Positions 37,496 to 51,500 are shown, counted from the first letter of the stretch. The stretch: 64,000 nt of DNA from Ifrita kowaldi (GCA_013398055.1 VZRS01007537.1:372001-436000), one strand, 5' to 3'. A program made the numbers and translations. Notes: a model not told the origin generated them from the sequence alone.

Positions 37496-38213
37496 NNNNN
37501 NNNNNNNNNNNNNNNNNNNNNNNNNNNNNNNNNNNNNNNNNNNNNNNNNNNNNNNNNNNNNNNNNNNNNNNNNNNNNNNNNNNNNNNNNNNNNNNNNNNN
37601 NNNNNNNNNNNNNNNNNNNNNNNNNNNNNNNNNNNNNNNNNNNNNNNNNNNNNNNNNNNNNNNNNNNNNNNNNNNNNNNNNNNNNNNNNNNNNNNNNNNN
37701 NNNNNNNNNNNNNNNNNNNNNNNNNNNNNNNNNNNNNNNNNNNNNNNNNNNNNNNNNNNNNNNNNNNNNNNNNNNNNNNNNNNNNNNNNNNNNNNNNNNN
37801 NNNNNNNNNNNNNNNNNNNNNNNNNNNNNNNNNNNNNNNNNNNNNNNNNNNNNNNNNNNNNNNNNNNNNNNNNNNNNNNNNNNNNNNNNNNNNNNNNNNN
37901 NNNNNNNNNNNNNNNNNNNNNNNNNNNNNNNNNNNNNNNNNNNNNNNNNNNNNNNNNNNNNNNNNNNNNNNNNNNNNNNNNNNNNNNNNNNNNNNNNNNN
38001 NNNNNNNNNNNNNNNNNNNNNNNNNNNNNNNNNNNNNNNNNNNNNNNNNNNNNNNNNNNNNNNNNNNNNNNNNNNNNNNNNNNNNNNNNNNNNNNNNNNN
38101 NNNNNNNNNNNNNNNNNNNNNNNNNNNNNNNNNNNNNNNNNNNNNNNNNNNNNNNNNNNNNNNNNNNNNNNNNNNNNNNNNNNNNNNNNNNNNNNNNNNN
38201 NNNNNNNNNNNNN
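37496..38213. other. Assembly gap (718 N)
   Basis: An uninterrupted run of N sits between two CR1 fragments of opposite orientation. The 333-residue open frame that crosses it is an artefact of the N. Confidence 0.99.
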
Positions 38214-38295
38214 TTCTGTGTAAAACGCTGCGCAGAGTTAATAATTTGTAAACATATTGATATAAAAATGTGTATCGATCGTGTAGCTTAGCGGA

Positions 38296-38667
38296 AGCTG
38301 GGAGTGTTTACCCTGGAGGACAGGAGGCTCAGGGGTGACCTTGTCACTCTCTACAACTCCCCGAAAGGAGGCTGGAGCCAGGCGGGGATCGGCCTCTTCT
38401 CCCAGGCAACCAGCGACAGGACAAGAGGACACAGCCTCAGGCTGTGCCAGGAGAGGTTCAGGGTGGACATCAGGAAGAATTACTCTTTAGAAAGTGTTAT
38501 TAGACACTGGAATGTGCCACCCGGGGAGGTGGCGGAGTCACCATCCCCGGAGGTGTTCAAGGAAAGACTGGACGTGGCACTCAGTGCCATGGTCTGGTTC
38601 CAGTGGTGGTGTTCGGTCACGGGTTGGACTCGGTGACCTCAGAGGTCTTTTCCAACCTGATCCTAGC
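38296..38667 (+). repeat. CR1 LINE 3' fragment right of the gap
   Basis: Plus-sense CR1 phrases: accctggaggacaggaggct, gaggtgttcaaggaaagact, and gaggtcttttccaacctgat near the 3' end. Confidence 0.87.
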
Positions 38668-41600
38668 AGCCGTCTTGTACTTTGCATTAAGCTTGAAACC
38701 CGGGGACATGCAGCTCATCACACAGGCCTGAATGCTTAGTCTCACAAAACCGAAGCAGACAAGAGACAGGAGGATCCTACTTGGGAAGTGTAGCTCATGG
38801 TTATCCAGTTGTTGTAAACTATGTGTCTAAATAGATCAAGTTATGTCAGGACAGGAGGATGAGGAGGAGGAAGTAAAACATTGACTAGTCAGAACATACT
38901 TTTGGAAAAGAAAACCCACACTTCACTTGGGGGAAGAGGGGCACAGCTGGATTATTAAATTGCCTGTTACACGTTCTGCAGAGTTAAATTTGACAGTTGT
39001 TGCTAAGGCTCTGTGGCAGGATGCTTGCCTGGAATGGGAAAAACAACTCAATGACTACTGGAAAAGCTACCCATGGTAAATGAAGAAGGGGTCATCATGC
39101 TGCTTTTGGTGTTCAATAATGCTGAAAACCAGTCTGACTCATCAGTCCCGAAGTGAACCATCCCGATAGTGAGATGAAGATGTGGTAGAGCTGGTAAAAT
39201 ACTCAGATAAAGGAACAAATAAGTGATACTATTGATAATTTATCTAAAGTTGCTGAGCTAACACGGCTGGACTGGAAACATATGATTGACAGTCAATAAC
39301 TTCATACTGTAAAAGCCCAGTCCCAAATTTTAAGGGCAGGGTCTTCTAACACATCCCTTCTTGGAGTGTATGTGTGGAGAGTTCTCCCTGGGGATGCTGC
39401 ACAAGGTTACCCCTCATGGCTAAGCAAAAGAGATTAGTCCACAGCCATTCGTATGGGTAACATCATCTCTACTTGTTTTTTTCCTAGTTTTAATAGAATT
39501 GCTTTAAGACAATTGCTTCAATATTGCACCATAGTGCACTGTAATAGCTGTTCTACCTCCTATACTGTGTAGTAAACTCTGATAAAATCTTTTTGTCCAA
39601 TCATTATCATAATAAATAATATATATTTATATATCTGGCTTGCCATCCTTAAATCCTGTAGGACAAAGTTGTATAAAGGTTCATTTAGACCTATATAATC
39701 CTTTACACATAAACCACTGACAGTCTGGGGCTAAGACTGGATGCAGCCACATCCAGGCTCCTCCCTGAGAAGGATTTTAGAAAGCAAGGGAGCCCTGTCT
39801 GCACCTCAAGACTCAGTGGGAGGGCTTCTTTAATAAATTTTGTCTGAAGCTCCCACTCTGCCTGTGACAGGCTCAGCACACACGTGGTAGATTTTTCTTG
39901 CAAGAGATTGTCAGATTGGTCTCGGACTCCACAGATCTGCATGAGTTAAACATCCCTCTGTGATGGTCCCCTTTCACTAGCACCCCTTCTCAGCTCTCCC
40001 ACTGATGCTGACAGACAATGTATTGTTCTGAAAGTGTTTGATTACCACACTCCCTGACAGCTGTCTTCAAGGGAAAATAGCAAGTCTTGAACCTGCCGTG
40101 CATCATCTGTGACTAGCTCAGCTGTAACCTGAAATCTGGAAGCGCTGGATGCTATCCCAAGACAGGTAACAGTTCAGGGCATAACATCTCCAAGGGCACA
40201 TCCAAGTACAACCAAGTAGAAGAAAGAATCCAGAGCTTAGAGCAAACGAGAGCACACTGCTAGATATACAGGTCTGCTTTTGTCAGTGAAAAGCTTTTTT
40301 AAGTGAGCAGTATTAATACTTAACCTCCCTTTGTGGATGTGTACACACTGTGCACCTACCAGTAAGAGCAAAAATAATTCAGTATACACCACTTACATTC
40401 TTCACGTTCTAGTGAAAAGAGGACAAACTCAGAAATCAAACCAAAGGTTACCACTCTGTTGCCCAGGGAAGCATTATCCTTCTCTGCAATATGCATAAAC
40501 ATCAACATAATAAAATAAATATGTATTTTGCAGAATGAAATGAGAAGAAAAGCACAGCAGTATGAAAGAGATACAGAGTAGAAGAATTTGCAGTCTTACG
40601 TAACCAGAGTATTTTCCTCCTACTCCTCTTCATCGGGAATACCTGTTTCACATCAGCCTATTTCACGAGCATTTTGAGGAATGCTCTTCTGTTGCACATT
40701 CTAGAAAGCATCTATTCATAAAAGAAACTTTCAAGAGCACATACAGAAAAGTGAATATTAAAAGAGAAAGAAGAATACAGAAGATGTGATGTCTCCTTCA
40801 CAAGGGAAACCTTACACTAAAGTTTTAGGCAAGTTGTCTGGCCCACAGATCAGGCCTCCCCTGTTTAAATCCTACTGACCAAATTTGTCAGAATGCACTA
40901 CTTCCTTAGGACAGCATCATCATTCATGTACCTTTTTAATGGGATCTTTCTTGGTGGAAGAAGGTAAGAGGTATGATTGTAGCTATTAAATTAGCATTAG
41001 GGTAGTCACAGTCCTGAAGGACTGGGTTGTCTTTTATCAGTTCCTGAATACAAAAGTCTTTCAAATAACTTTAAAGTAGTCACACTGTGTACAGCAATCA
41101 CAACATGACACAAAGTTATTAAATGAGATAATCTGTTTTCTCGAAAAAGTCTAAAGACAACTAGAAGACATTCATCTCAGTGGCTGCACCAAAGAAGACT
41201 AATGCAGAAATGGATTTATATTTTCATTCTTAAACAAAATAAACATAGAAACAAAAAAGTATATACGAAGAGCCAAAGATATATTACAGATGACAAGGGC
41301 TTCCCCACCCTCTTCTCACAGTGTAAGAGTCCTTTCCATGTAACAGCTAAGTCAAAAGCATAAGTCACTGGAAAACGGAACTTGATAGACAAATACATGA
41401 CAGGATGAGGCAAGACTTGATCAGTCTCTTAGGAACGAGTGATTTGCTGTGAGGGTAGTACAACCCACAGCTCAACAGTGATGTCTTGTAAACAATAAAA
41501 TGAAGTACTTCATTCTATGCCTTGTGGTTGTCTACAGATGCTGCTTTCCTACACTGCCAACAGACATTTCAATAATTTGGAGAGCAGTGCACCTGAAGAG

Positions 41601-41840
41601 GTTCCTCTCTTGCTGCTGATTATATGTTTTTAAAGTCACTGCTGCTTCCCAGTTCTAAAACCCTTTATGCAAAAAGCCTGAAGAGGGAACAAACCAAAAG
41701 AAAACACGTGAAAAGAACACTAGCTAAAGAATTCTGGAAGATTTCATCTCCTCCATCCCTATCTAATGGAAAATAGGCTACATAAACAGAGCAAGCCAAT
41801 GGCCAGCAGGTAGCTTACAATGCACTTGCAGCCAACAGTG
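38668..41840. other. Intergenic region between CMTR1 5' side and RNF8 3' end
   Basis: About 3.2 kb without a supported exon. An AT-rich patch (39605-39640) follows a 300-base segment that looks vaguely LTR-like, but I could not define its ends. The CMTR1 promoter could lie here or in the gap. Confidence 0.4.
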
Positions 41841-42379
41841 TCTGTATCCCACCCTTTATTACTTTTTATGCCAAAGGCCTGAGATGACTCTTGCTGCGAT
41901 ATGAAATTCAAGAAGAAAACCCACACTGGCACTTTTTCCTGATATACCTTATCTCCTGTCTGCTGGTGGGGATGGCCAAGTTCTCAAAAGGCTTGGGACA
42001 TTCCCTCTTCTGCCTGAAAAGGGAAACTGGTGTACATATGTAAACATGTAATTCACTAAGGAAAGGGCAATGATGCAACACAAACTATTTCATTACACCG
42101 AGCAGGTCACAAGCTATCATGGAAGTTTAGGGTTTGTATGCCAATTATCCAGCATAATGGCAGTCTGTTCTCTCACAAACCCAATTTTGTTTTAGAGATC
42201 AAGCTTCTGTGCATTCATTTGGAAAACTAGATCTTTCTTCCAAATGCTGCTAGTTTCCAGCTCCAGCCTCTTCACAGAGTCCTTCCAGGCGCCCAGTCCA
42301 TTCCTCCAGCAGCAGTCAACCAAACAGCATTAGGATGGTTCTGGGTAGCACACAGGCAATGAGTCTGCAGTAACAGTGT
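41840..42379 (-). other. RNF8: RNF8 3'UTR (probable)
   Basis: This is the sequence after the RNF8 stop on the minus strand, up to an AATAAA (plus-strand TTTATT 41855-41860). Other distal sites are possible because vertebrate RNF8 3'UTRs can be long. Confidence 0.4.
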
Positions 42380-42525
42380 TCAGATAACATAATAGCTTTC
42401 ACTATAGGAAGAATCCTCCTCAGAGTCCTCACTCTCACAACTGCTCCTTGACAAGATGGAGTAGGTGGAAGAAGGGACACCGTTGTCATTGCCTGTGGCT
42501 GGTTTCGCCATCACATTCTGTTTCT
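42380..42525 (-). CDS. RNF8: RNF8 coding exon 8 (serine/acidic C-terminal tail)
   Basis: Residues 475-522 with TGA at 42382-42380. The tail starts EKQNVMAKPATGNDNGVPSS and ends in a serine/acidic run, SEDSEEDSSYSESYYVI. The acceptor is aaatgcag. Phase joins exactly to exon 7. The human protein, as I remember it, stops shortly after the RERK motif and lacks this segment. Confidence 0.82.
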
Positions 42526-45500
42526 CTGCATTTAAAACACACAGATACAAAAGTTAGCTGGGACCACTGTACCCACAAGTGCTAAATTACTACCTGTCCT
42601 TGAAACTATTCTATAGCTTCTCACTGCCAGTTTGCAATAGGCCTTTCAAGCCACAGGACATAGGCCTTTTTCTTCTCAGTTTTCAGCATAAAAGAACAAA
42701 GGTATGGGGTTTATTCGTTTTCTTGAGTGTTCTCAAGTGTTCCAGATGAGGAGGAGACATTCTCCACCTGTTCACAGGCACACAACTGGCAATGGAAGTG
42801 GCTAACTATAATAGTGGCTTGCCAAGTAAGAAAGGGAAAGAAAAAAATGTGGTAAGGGGCTCTCAAACAAGTAGTGATTGTTCAGGACACTTACAGCCTC
42901 ATCAAAAGCTTCATCTGTTTTAGAGGGCAAGCTGTCCTTCTGGTGCCAGGGCTACTAAGACTCTTAGAAAGGTTTTTGGAAAGCCATGACAGCTTCTGAA
43001 GTGCCACTTGCAACATTATTCTTCTTTCAGCAGGTATATTTCTTAAGAGTTAATTTCAAATAGACACATGGTTATCTTCATTTCAATCAAAATGTTACCA
43101 TCACTGAACAAAAAAAGGCGCAGAAACCATTTTCACCTTCCAGCTGAAGCGTGTCGCGGTGAATCTAAATGATTTCCTGCAGGTAGTTATTTCTGAAGGT
43201 AGGTTGTGAACTCAATTGCTTTTTGTTCAAACAAGGATGAAGAGCATGGTTTAGCACACAATGGGCTCCAGCGAAGGCACCACTTCAGCTAGTGCCCATT
43301 AGTTACCTGATGAGACACTTCAGGAGCACTGTGGCACTCTGCAGATGCACACATTGCACAAGGGCTGCCTCAGTTCTGCAGAGGTAAAAGCAATTCCTGT
43401 AGCTGAGCCAGGCAGCCTCTGAGCAATGCAGCATTTTCTGAGGGAATCAGACTGAGAGGGTTACACAGGTCATAATTTCAGACTTGAACTAGCACTGCTT
43501 AGTGATGTCATTCTATGTCACCATGGTGCACCAGAAAGGTTTCAAAAGCACCTTTCTTTTGGTAAAAGGCTTGATACATTGCAAAATTAAGGATCATGCA
43601 CTCATCTCTATGAAGGGAAAACAAGACAATTACTTAAGGGAACACAGCAACAGAAATTTAAGGGATAGCAGGAAAAGACAGCTACATTTCAGCACCTAGA
43701 TACCAGTGTCAAGTGCTCTACAAATAAATTTAGAAGAAGGAAGCAGATTAGGAATAACCCATACTGGAGTTTTTATTAAAGCAATCTCCATCATGCACAG
43801 TACTTTAGCAACAACTAGACAAGATGTTATGCTTGTAAGCCACAGTGGCTTTAATTGCACAACAATAAACATGTCAGAGCAACTGCCAGTTAAGTCATAC
43901 ACTTACATGATATACCAATGCCTCTTTCAGAGATTTCCTACATAAATTTAGCACACAGAAAAGAATTCAGAGCTTCTTGTCAGGTCTGCTGGGTTTCTGT
44001 AATTATGTACTCCGCAGTTTAATCAAAAGTGCCTGGTAAATTTTTCAAGGACCATTCTATGTATTTTTGCTTTTATTTAGTGATCTCTTTGAATGAGCAT
44101 AACCTTTAGCGTGGTTAAATTAAGTTGTCCCACCAGACCGTGGAATTCATACTGAAGTCTTTTTCCAAATTTATATTAATTTTGTTCTACTATGCAGTAA
44201 AACTAGTTACTCAAGAGATCTCATTATTACTTTTTTTTCTGCAGCATTCCCTGAGCATCTGATATATAGGTGCCAAAGAAAGTTGTACAAAACAGATGGA
44301 ATAAGAGATTGTACTCATCATGCCACATCCACCCACCTCTCACCTTTCCGCTCTCTGATAAGGGTCAGGCGATGCTCTTTCATTTCCACATCCAGGTTTT
44401 CTACCATCCTGTCAATGCAGTTATCCAGCACCAGAGAGCGTGTCTTGGATTTGATCTCCTGCCTGCAGATAGGGCACTCCACTTTACGTTTCGTCCACTC
44501 ATTGATACAGTAGGAGCAGAAGCTGTGAGCACAGTTCAGAGTGACCGCCTGTGGAATTCGGCAGAAGGACACTGGTCACAGCATGCTCGCACAGGCATTG
44601 TCAAGCAAAAACATCCTGAACACAGGGAAATATTAGATGAATATTTTGTATAAGGAAAGGGACTGGAGAGCCTAAAGCCTTTAGGGCCTTTGCAGGAGTC
44701 ACACACAAACTCTCCCATGCCAGAGGTCAGGCCAGTTTACAAGTCAGTTAATGGAGTCACTGTAAGTCATAGCAAGTCAGAAACAGACAAAATGCATTAA
44801 TTTTATTACAAGTTTCCACAATTTGAAAAGGATAAATTATGGAAAAACTCAGATAACTGCAGAATAGCATCTTAATATACTGAGAAACCAGAAATTAAAA
44901 TTTCAGCTAGCTCTTAAGCCGTTATAACAAGGCTAACACATCAGGTGTCCCATAGTAAAAAATAATGTAATGAAACTGACCTTATAGCAAAATATGAACA
45001 AAAATAACAGTCTACATGACAAGCATAGACTATTACTTGGAGAATCAAATGAAAACAGGCCAATTTCTCAAAGAAAGAGTTTATCTGAACAATATAAACA
45101 TCTCAGGACTTGATTGAATACTGTACCTCCCTTCCTTTACTAACCTCCCATATATTTAAACCTCACACAGTCCAACTCTAGTCAGCTTAAAGCAAGGCCC
45201 ACTACAAAATAATTCTTCCCCAAGCAGCTGTCAGCAGCAACTCAGAGCACCAGTTTAAAAACCCACACAAGTGCTCCAAACTTAGGTACATTCAAGGATT
45301 AAGCACTCATGTTTATGCAGGTAGAGACATTAAAGCTGAACTTGCTGCCAAGCAAAGAGTCAGGGCAGACAGAATAGATTTCTGGATCAACTCTTTCCCG
45401 TAACTCACTGTGGGTCTGTTGGGACTGTTAAACAAGTGAAGAAAAGAAAAAGGCTTAAATATTGCTTTAATAGAACTATGGAAAGCTCCTCAAGTCTCTT

Positions 45501-48500
45501 TTTTACTGGCAAACCCATACAGGTTTAAACATACCTCGATAAAGTGCTCAGAACAGATTGTGCACTGCAACTCATTCTCCAACACATCATTCATCTGATT
45601 CAAGACCTCTTCTTTTTGGGCTCTCACCTTTTCCTTCTCCTCCTAGTAGAAAAGTACATTGGGTTGTGTATCAACAAAGAACAAGGTTTTTCTCAATTGG
45701 CAGAAGTGTGTGCGCAGGGGAAGAAAATCATACTCCAAATCTTTACATGTCAAGTGGAGTGGATATCTATTATATACCCAGATCTGTAACCTCTCTCCTC
45801 TTTGTAGTCTCAGCAGTATTGAGAATATTCCCACCCACTACTGAGATCTTGGAAGGAAGAACAGCTATTACCAAAATTCCCTTCAGCCTAAAGGAACTAC
45901 CACCTGATCAATCTTTTCAGAATCTTTTTCAACCTGTTCCTGGCAAGAGTTTGGCTTTAATCAACTTTTTTTTGATGCCTGATATAAAAAGCAAAACACT
46001 CAACAGACAAAACACCTCAAATGTTAAAAAAATGAAGCATTAAAGTTTAAAACATTTACTTGCATTTAACAATCCAATAATCTTTTTGTTTACTTGTTAA
46101 GAGTTAAATTAGGCTGATTAGGCTAGGTACCTGCTCTATCTTCTAAAAATAACAGAAAAATTCTTCTAATTGAAGCTATAGTTGGAACAGCAACAAATTT
46201 CCAAAGATTACATTAAAAAATCATAGCAAACTGTGGTGGATAATGTGATAATTTCCAAAAGTAAGACACAGGAAAGGATGTCCTTAATTATTTTTCACTC
46301 ATCACTTTTTGTCAAGGGCAGGAAGAACTGTGGCTTATCCCATTCATTATTCAAATTCCTGTTGCTTCAGCCCTACACTCCCTTATAGAATTGCTGTCAC
46401 ACTGCAGTTTTACTTGAATGCACTTTAACTGAAAATGAAGAGCCTCACTTTTCAAACACTTTTGGTTTCTCGGTGGGTTTTTTCCTGTTGTTTTTAGTTT
46501 GGTTTTTTGTTTGGTTGGTTTTTAAAGAAAAGGTGCAATGGGCCCATTTCTCTTCCACAATGCACAGTTCAGGTGCTTTGGGCTTTCTTCATGATCAAGA
46601 AAGATCGAGTAACAACTGTTCAACACTAATTTATGAAAAGGACAAGGTGCCTCCTCCCCCAGAGCTGGAAACCAGAGTCAGCTACCACCCCAAAACACAG
46701 AAATTTTGCACTACAGGAATCCAGGCAGAGCCAAGACAAATGTTAAATAAACCATTTCCTCTGCTGCAGCATATCATGTTTCACTTATGAATAAAACTAA
46801 GAATGCAGTTATTCCTTACCTTGGTTTCTTCCAGTTCTTTATTCTTGGCTCGAATTATCTCCTCAAAATCTTTTTTATTACGATTCAGTTCTTCCATCAA
46901 AGCACGATGCTGTAACAATACCATTCCAGAAGTTATAAGAATGCCATTATAAGCTATCTTACTAAAGATACATGGTCATAGTCATAAGGTTCAGCATACT
47001 CATTTCTCCTAATCCCCTCCTAGAAGAGCAACACACATGAGTTGAGGTGTTAAGGCAGTTTATCCGTAACTTAAAATTGGAATGTACTGCCAGTTATTTA
47101 GGACCGCCCCAGTGTCATCACACTTTGCATTTCCTCCTCCAGGTTACTCTTTCATTTCAGTTAGGTTTTACAGTTACCTAAGGCAAAGTCCTTGTCTTCT
47201 ACCAAGAGGTCACAGCACTTGGAAAGATTTAAATATCTGAGTTACACAGTTAGACCAAACCTAGACTCATAATCACTTGCCTCTTGCAGGACCTGGGCCA
47301 GCTGCTCCTTCAGATTCTCTTCCCCTTGTTGCCAGTTTTCTCCCTGGGTGGGGTAAGAAGTAGGACAAAAAAAAAGACTTGAAGAACATAAGAGACAGAA
47401 AATTACTACTCTGCACACCCTCTTGAGAGGATCAGCTTAAAGGAACACTGATTTTCAACAAATGGCGAGATGTTCTGCTCTAGTGTTACATGTGTACAAC
47501 AGAAATTAGAGCTATCATTTACTGTGAAGAGTTAAAATGGATATATCATTTACAGTTCCATATTTGGAATACCTCCACATTATTGTAGCTCAAAAGGCAC
47601 CAGCGTATTCATAGAAACAAAGAGATCATCAACAGCTTAAAAGCTGCAACTCTATCTTTGAGCACATTCAAAGAGGTCAGAGATACCTAAAGCTCCACGT
47701 AAACTTCCCATTGTTTCTAAGGACACAACTCCAAACTTTCTGTGCTTCTATACTGGTATCTTGCTTTTAGCAGCAGACTTTAAGGAAGTAACTGATGAAT
47801 TATTAAACTCACTCCAAGACGAATCCTTACTTTCTTTAAGCCAGATTTTGAGCAGTCTCAAGTTCGAACAGATTGTGGTCTGTTACCAAAAAAGCAACTT
47901 GTCACATACACTTACTGCTTAAAGGTACGTACAGATTGCAAGAAAGGGTTTTTGGAAGTAGGAAAAGAATCTCCCTCCCTCCAGGGATTAAGGCATGCAG
48001 TATTTCATTGATTGTAAAGACAGTGCATTTGCCATGCAAACTGGGCATTATTTCAGCCACGTACTCAGAGAAATTCGCACCTGAAGTGATTACTTTTCAA
48101 CTTGTCCTCTTCATAACCACGAGAGATCAGGCAAAGGCTTTCATTTTTTATTTAAAAACATGCTTCTTTACCAACTGAAATGCTTTATTTTGCACCTTTT
48201 TCCAAATTCCCCATGCAGCCAAATCTCTTCTGTCTCTGCACTTTCTTTTGGTACATGCACTGTGTTACATACTAAGTTAAAGCACTTCCACGATAATTTT
48301 AGCAGGGGTCATTCACATGAACACTATTTATGTTACTGTATAGTTCAAGAGCTATTTTGGATCAATGCCTTATACGAGGCATTCCATAAAAATGAAGACA
48401 CAGGCCAAAATTATTACCACCACTATACCTCTAGCTTCTGCTGCTCTTTACAGAATGTCCTCTCCAGCTCTTCCACCTGCTGCTGCTGATGCTCTTGTTC

Positions 48501-51500
48501 CATGCAGAGTTGGTTCTGCAACTCCTGCAGCTCCTGTTCCATTACCAGGATCTCCTTCTGGTCACACTTCCTGTGCCTCTGCTTCACATTTAGAACTGCA
48601 GTCTGCTTCTCCTGCACTTTGGCCTTTAATTTCATTGTATCTACTAGAGATTTCCTCAGCATTTTCAAGCCAGTCCATGACTCTGCAAGACTGGAGCCTT
48701 TCTGGTCCTTCTGGGGGACAGTCACAGCTTTCTTGGAGTGAACAGGGCTACCAGGCACTGGACCACTATCCCCTTCACTGGGCCCAGGAGAAGGCAGCTT
48801 GACATCCATCTTCTCTGTTAGCCGTTTGGCCTCCTCTACCTGTCCCCATGATTTATCCAAAGGTTCATTGTCACAGGACATTCTGTCTCTTTTGCATCTG
48901 GAGTTTGAAGGGCCTTCTGATGCAGTCTCCAATTCTTCCAAACTAAATTTACGTTTAGTTCTTGAACTCTTAGCTTTCCCCAGGTCACTTCTTTGGGCTA
49001 AAAAGGGTCTAATTTTCTCCCATTCATCTTGAATTACTTCATACTCATATTCAGCAGTCTCTCTGTTTTCCAAAGGCACTCCCAACTGGATACGGTCTCC
49101 TTCAGCAATAGGATAGACTTTTGATGGATCCAGGCGCTGTTTGTTAAGCCAGACTCCATTTAGACTCTGCCAATAAACACAGAATCACCAAAATTTAATA
49201 TGTAGTTACAGAGTCCTCTGCAAGTTATTTCTGGCAACTGTAAATAAACACAGCCAACCTCTTCACTGCTTCAATCAGAACAAGCCATCTCTTTAAATAA
49301 ACCTTGCAATATCCAATTTATTGGCCCAGTGTTCCATTTATTACAGTTACTGCATTGTATTATTTACTGCACATTATTCTTGCATCACAGATTTTGTGTA
49401 CAAGCACCAAGAACAACATTTTGACACACATGCTTGTGCAGAAGGAAAACAATGAACTCTGAGGGGAAAAACCTGCACAAAAACTTCAGAAATAAGAACT
49501 AATAAAAAGACTCCACAATAGATCATTGTCAGGAACATAGAATACTGCAGTAATTATTCTTGATAATTAATGTTACCTGAAATTCCAGGAAAAAAAATAG
49601 GAAAGAAAAAGAAGCATTGGTTATACTCCTTGAAGAAAACAAAGTTTTCCATAAATACAAGGAGAATATAAAGAAGAAGGAAAATGTTCTTCTAGAGATA
49701 ATGTTCGAAGCACAAGAAAGGTTTTAAAATTAGCTCAAGAAATAGTTTTCAAAAACAGCAGAACTGGTCTGTGCTCATGACGAACTGCAGAAACACTAGG
49801 AACTGACATATCTCAATGAGATTCAATGAAACAAGCTGACCGACCGGTCAACAGTGACTGGTCAACAGTGGTGATACAGAGGAAGTGTTAGTAGCTCATC
49901 TATGGTAGATGTTTCCTATCATGCAGTACCATTAAGTTTTCAAGTTTATACATGTACTACAAGAGGGTTTTCTTTAAGAGCAGTGTAATTTTAATAGTAG
50001 CCACTCCACTCCTTTCTGACTAATCTGCTGTTGACCCAAACATCCTTCAAATCTGCATGGCATGTTGAACATTTTTGTTCTACCAGTGCTGTTTTAAAGC
50101 AAATTATTCATTTTACAGTTTTCAGACTGAATGAGAAAGTGATGATAACATAAAAAAAAAGATTACTGAAGTCAAAGTGAGACCCAGATGAGGACTTTGA
50201 CATCAATGTTTTATTCTAATCAGCTGAGAACTTTAAGGAGAAACTTGTTTGAACACAACATGAAACATAGTTTTTCTAACACTAGATTCTTGTTGAAGTT
50301 TATTACAATTAAAGCAATTGTGTCACTACAATAAGGAATTGCACTTTATCCTTTCATTAGCACTACAAGAACATTATCCTTCTGAAAAGATAAAATCTTA
50401 TGTTGAAATTCATAGGGTATTTTTTAAGAAAGCAACACAAAACAGGTTCACAGACTGCAAAGGGCCCTTGGCAGGGCCACAATGCTCTGAAAAATGCTAA
50501 ACCAAGAGGTGGGTCAATATACAGAAAGTAATAGTTTGCATCCCAGCTGCAGCAGACTGAAGTTTCCTGCTGGAAGTGCACAACAGACAAGACACATTCC
50601 CATGGACTTCTATCACACTTATATCACACTATATCATAGCCCATACATTGCTAGATCCCAAACAATGGATTCCATTCAACGAATCTCACAGTACAAGGTC
50701 TTCAATTGGTCTCTGTACCTTGTTATCCTTGACAGTCCACTGCCCTTCTGCATTCTGCTGGAAGACACAGTGTTTACGAGAGATCATCAAGGGGCAGGTT
50801 TTTGACACCAGCTGGTACGTGATATCTAATCCTCGACCTATGGTTACCTAAAAATAAAGTAGTTTAGTAACTGCAATCAGCAGTGACATGGTAAATTCAG
50901 TTTATGTCATTTCAATTTAAGTACAGCAAAACTCTAGATCAACATCTTATGGCTATTTCAAAAAATTCTGGCATAATATGATTTTCTTTCATTTAAATTT
51001 AAGAGTAGATAGAAAATGGAAGCTTGCGAAGTTTGAAGTATTATCTTTCTCTTCCACTGAGGAAAATTTGATTTCTCTAAGGCACAATACAGCCTTGGTT
51101 TCACAGAAATCTTCCTCAGCAGCAAAGCTGCTCAAAGCCACTCACAAACCATCTGTGTCCCACCTCATTCATTACCTAACCAAACACCATTTCTTCAAAC
51201 CAGCACTACTGTGTGTGGGTCTCAAGATTACTTCTTACCCTCTTCTTTTGCTGGTTGCATCAGTTCAACCGTTTGTGATCAGGAAAAAATAGCCCAGAAA
51301 ACAGCCATCAAAAAAGTGCACACTCAAAATTGCTTTAAATACATGATACTTTTGTAAATCACACCATCGATCTTATGGCTCAGAATCTCAGCTACATGCA
51401 GCCCATAACCAGTAGTGAAAGTGATCTAAATAACTGGATTAGACTCTAATAATATCTTCTGGAAGAAGGCACATAATTTAACTGTACCATTGCACAGTAT

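Noticed and set aside
37250..38251. A 333-residue open frame across the gap
   Set aside because: It consists mostly of N and reverse-strand CR1 sequence; there is no stop only because N cannot encode one.
38700..39280. A possible diverged retroviral internal region upstream of that segment
   Set aside because: No frame of useful length and no recognisable protein motif on either strand.
39300..39640. A segment that reads somewhat like a retroviral LTR (terminal AT-rich tract, AATAAA-like words)
   Set aside because: I could not find TG...CA ends or a target-site duplication, so I did not call it. A repeat-library search would decide.
45558..46043. A 161-residue plus-strand open frame in an RNF8 intron
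   Set aside because: It overlaps RNF8 exon 6 antisense and continues in intron sequence; composition is not coding-like.
49851..49876. Two tandem copies of ggtcaacagtg
   Set aside because: Only two units with no array or spacer structure; too little to call a satellite or CRISPR-like repeat.
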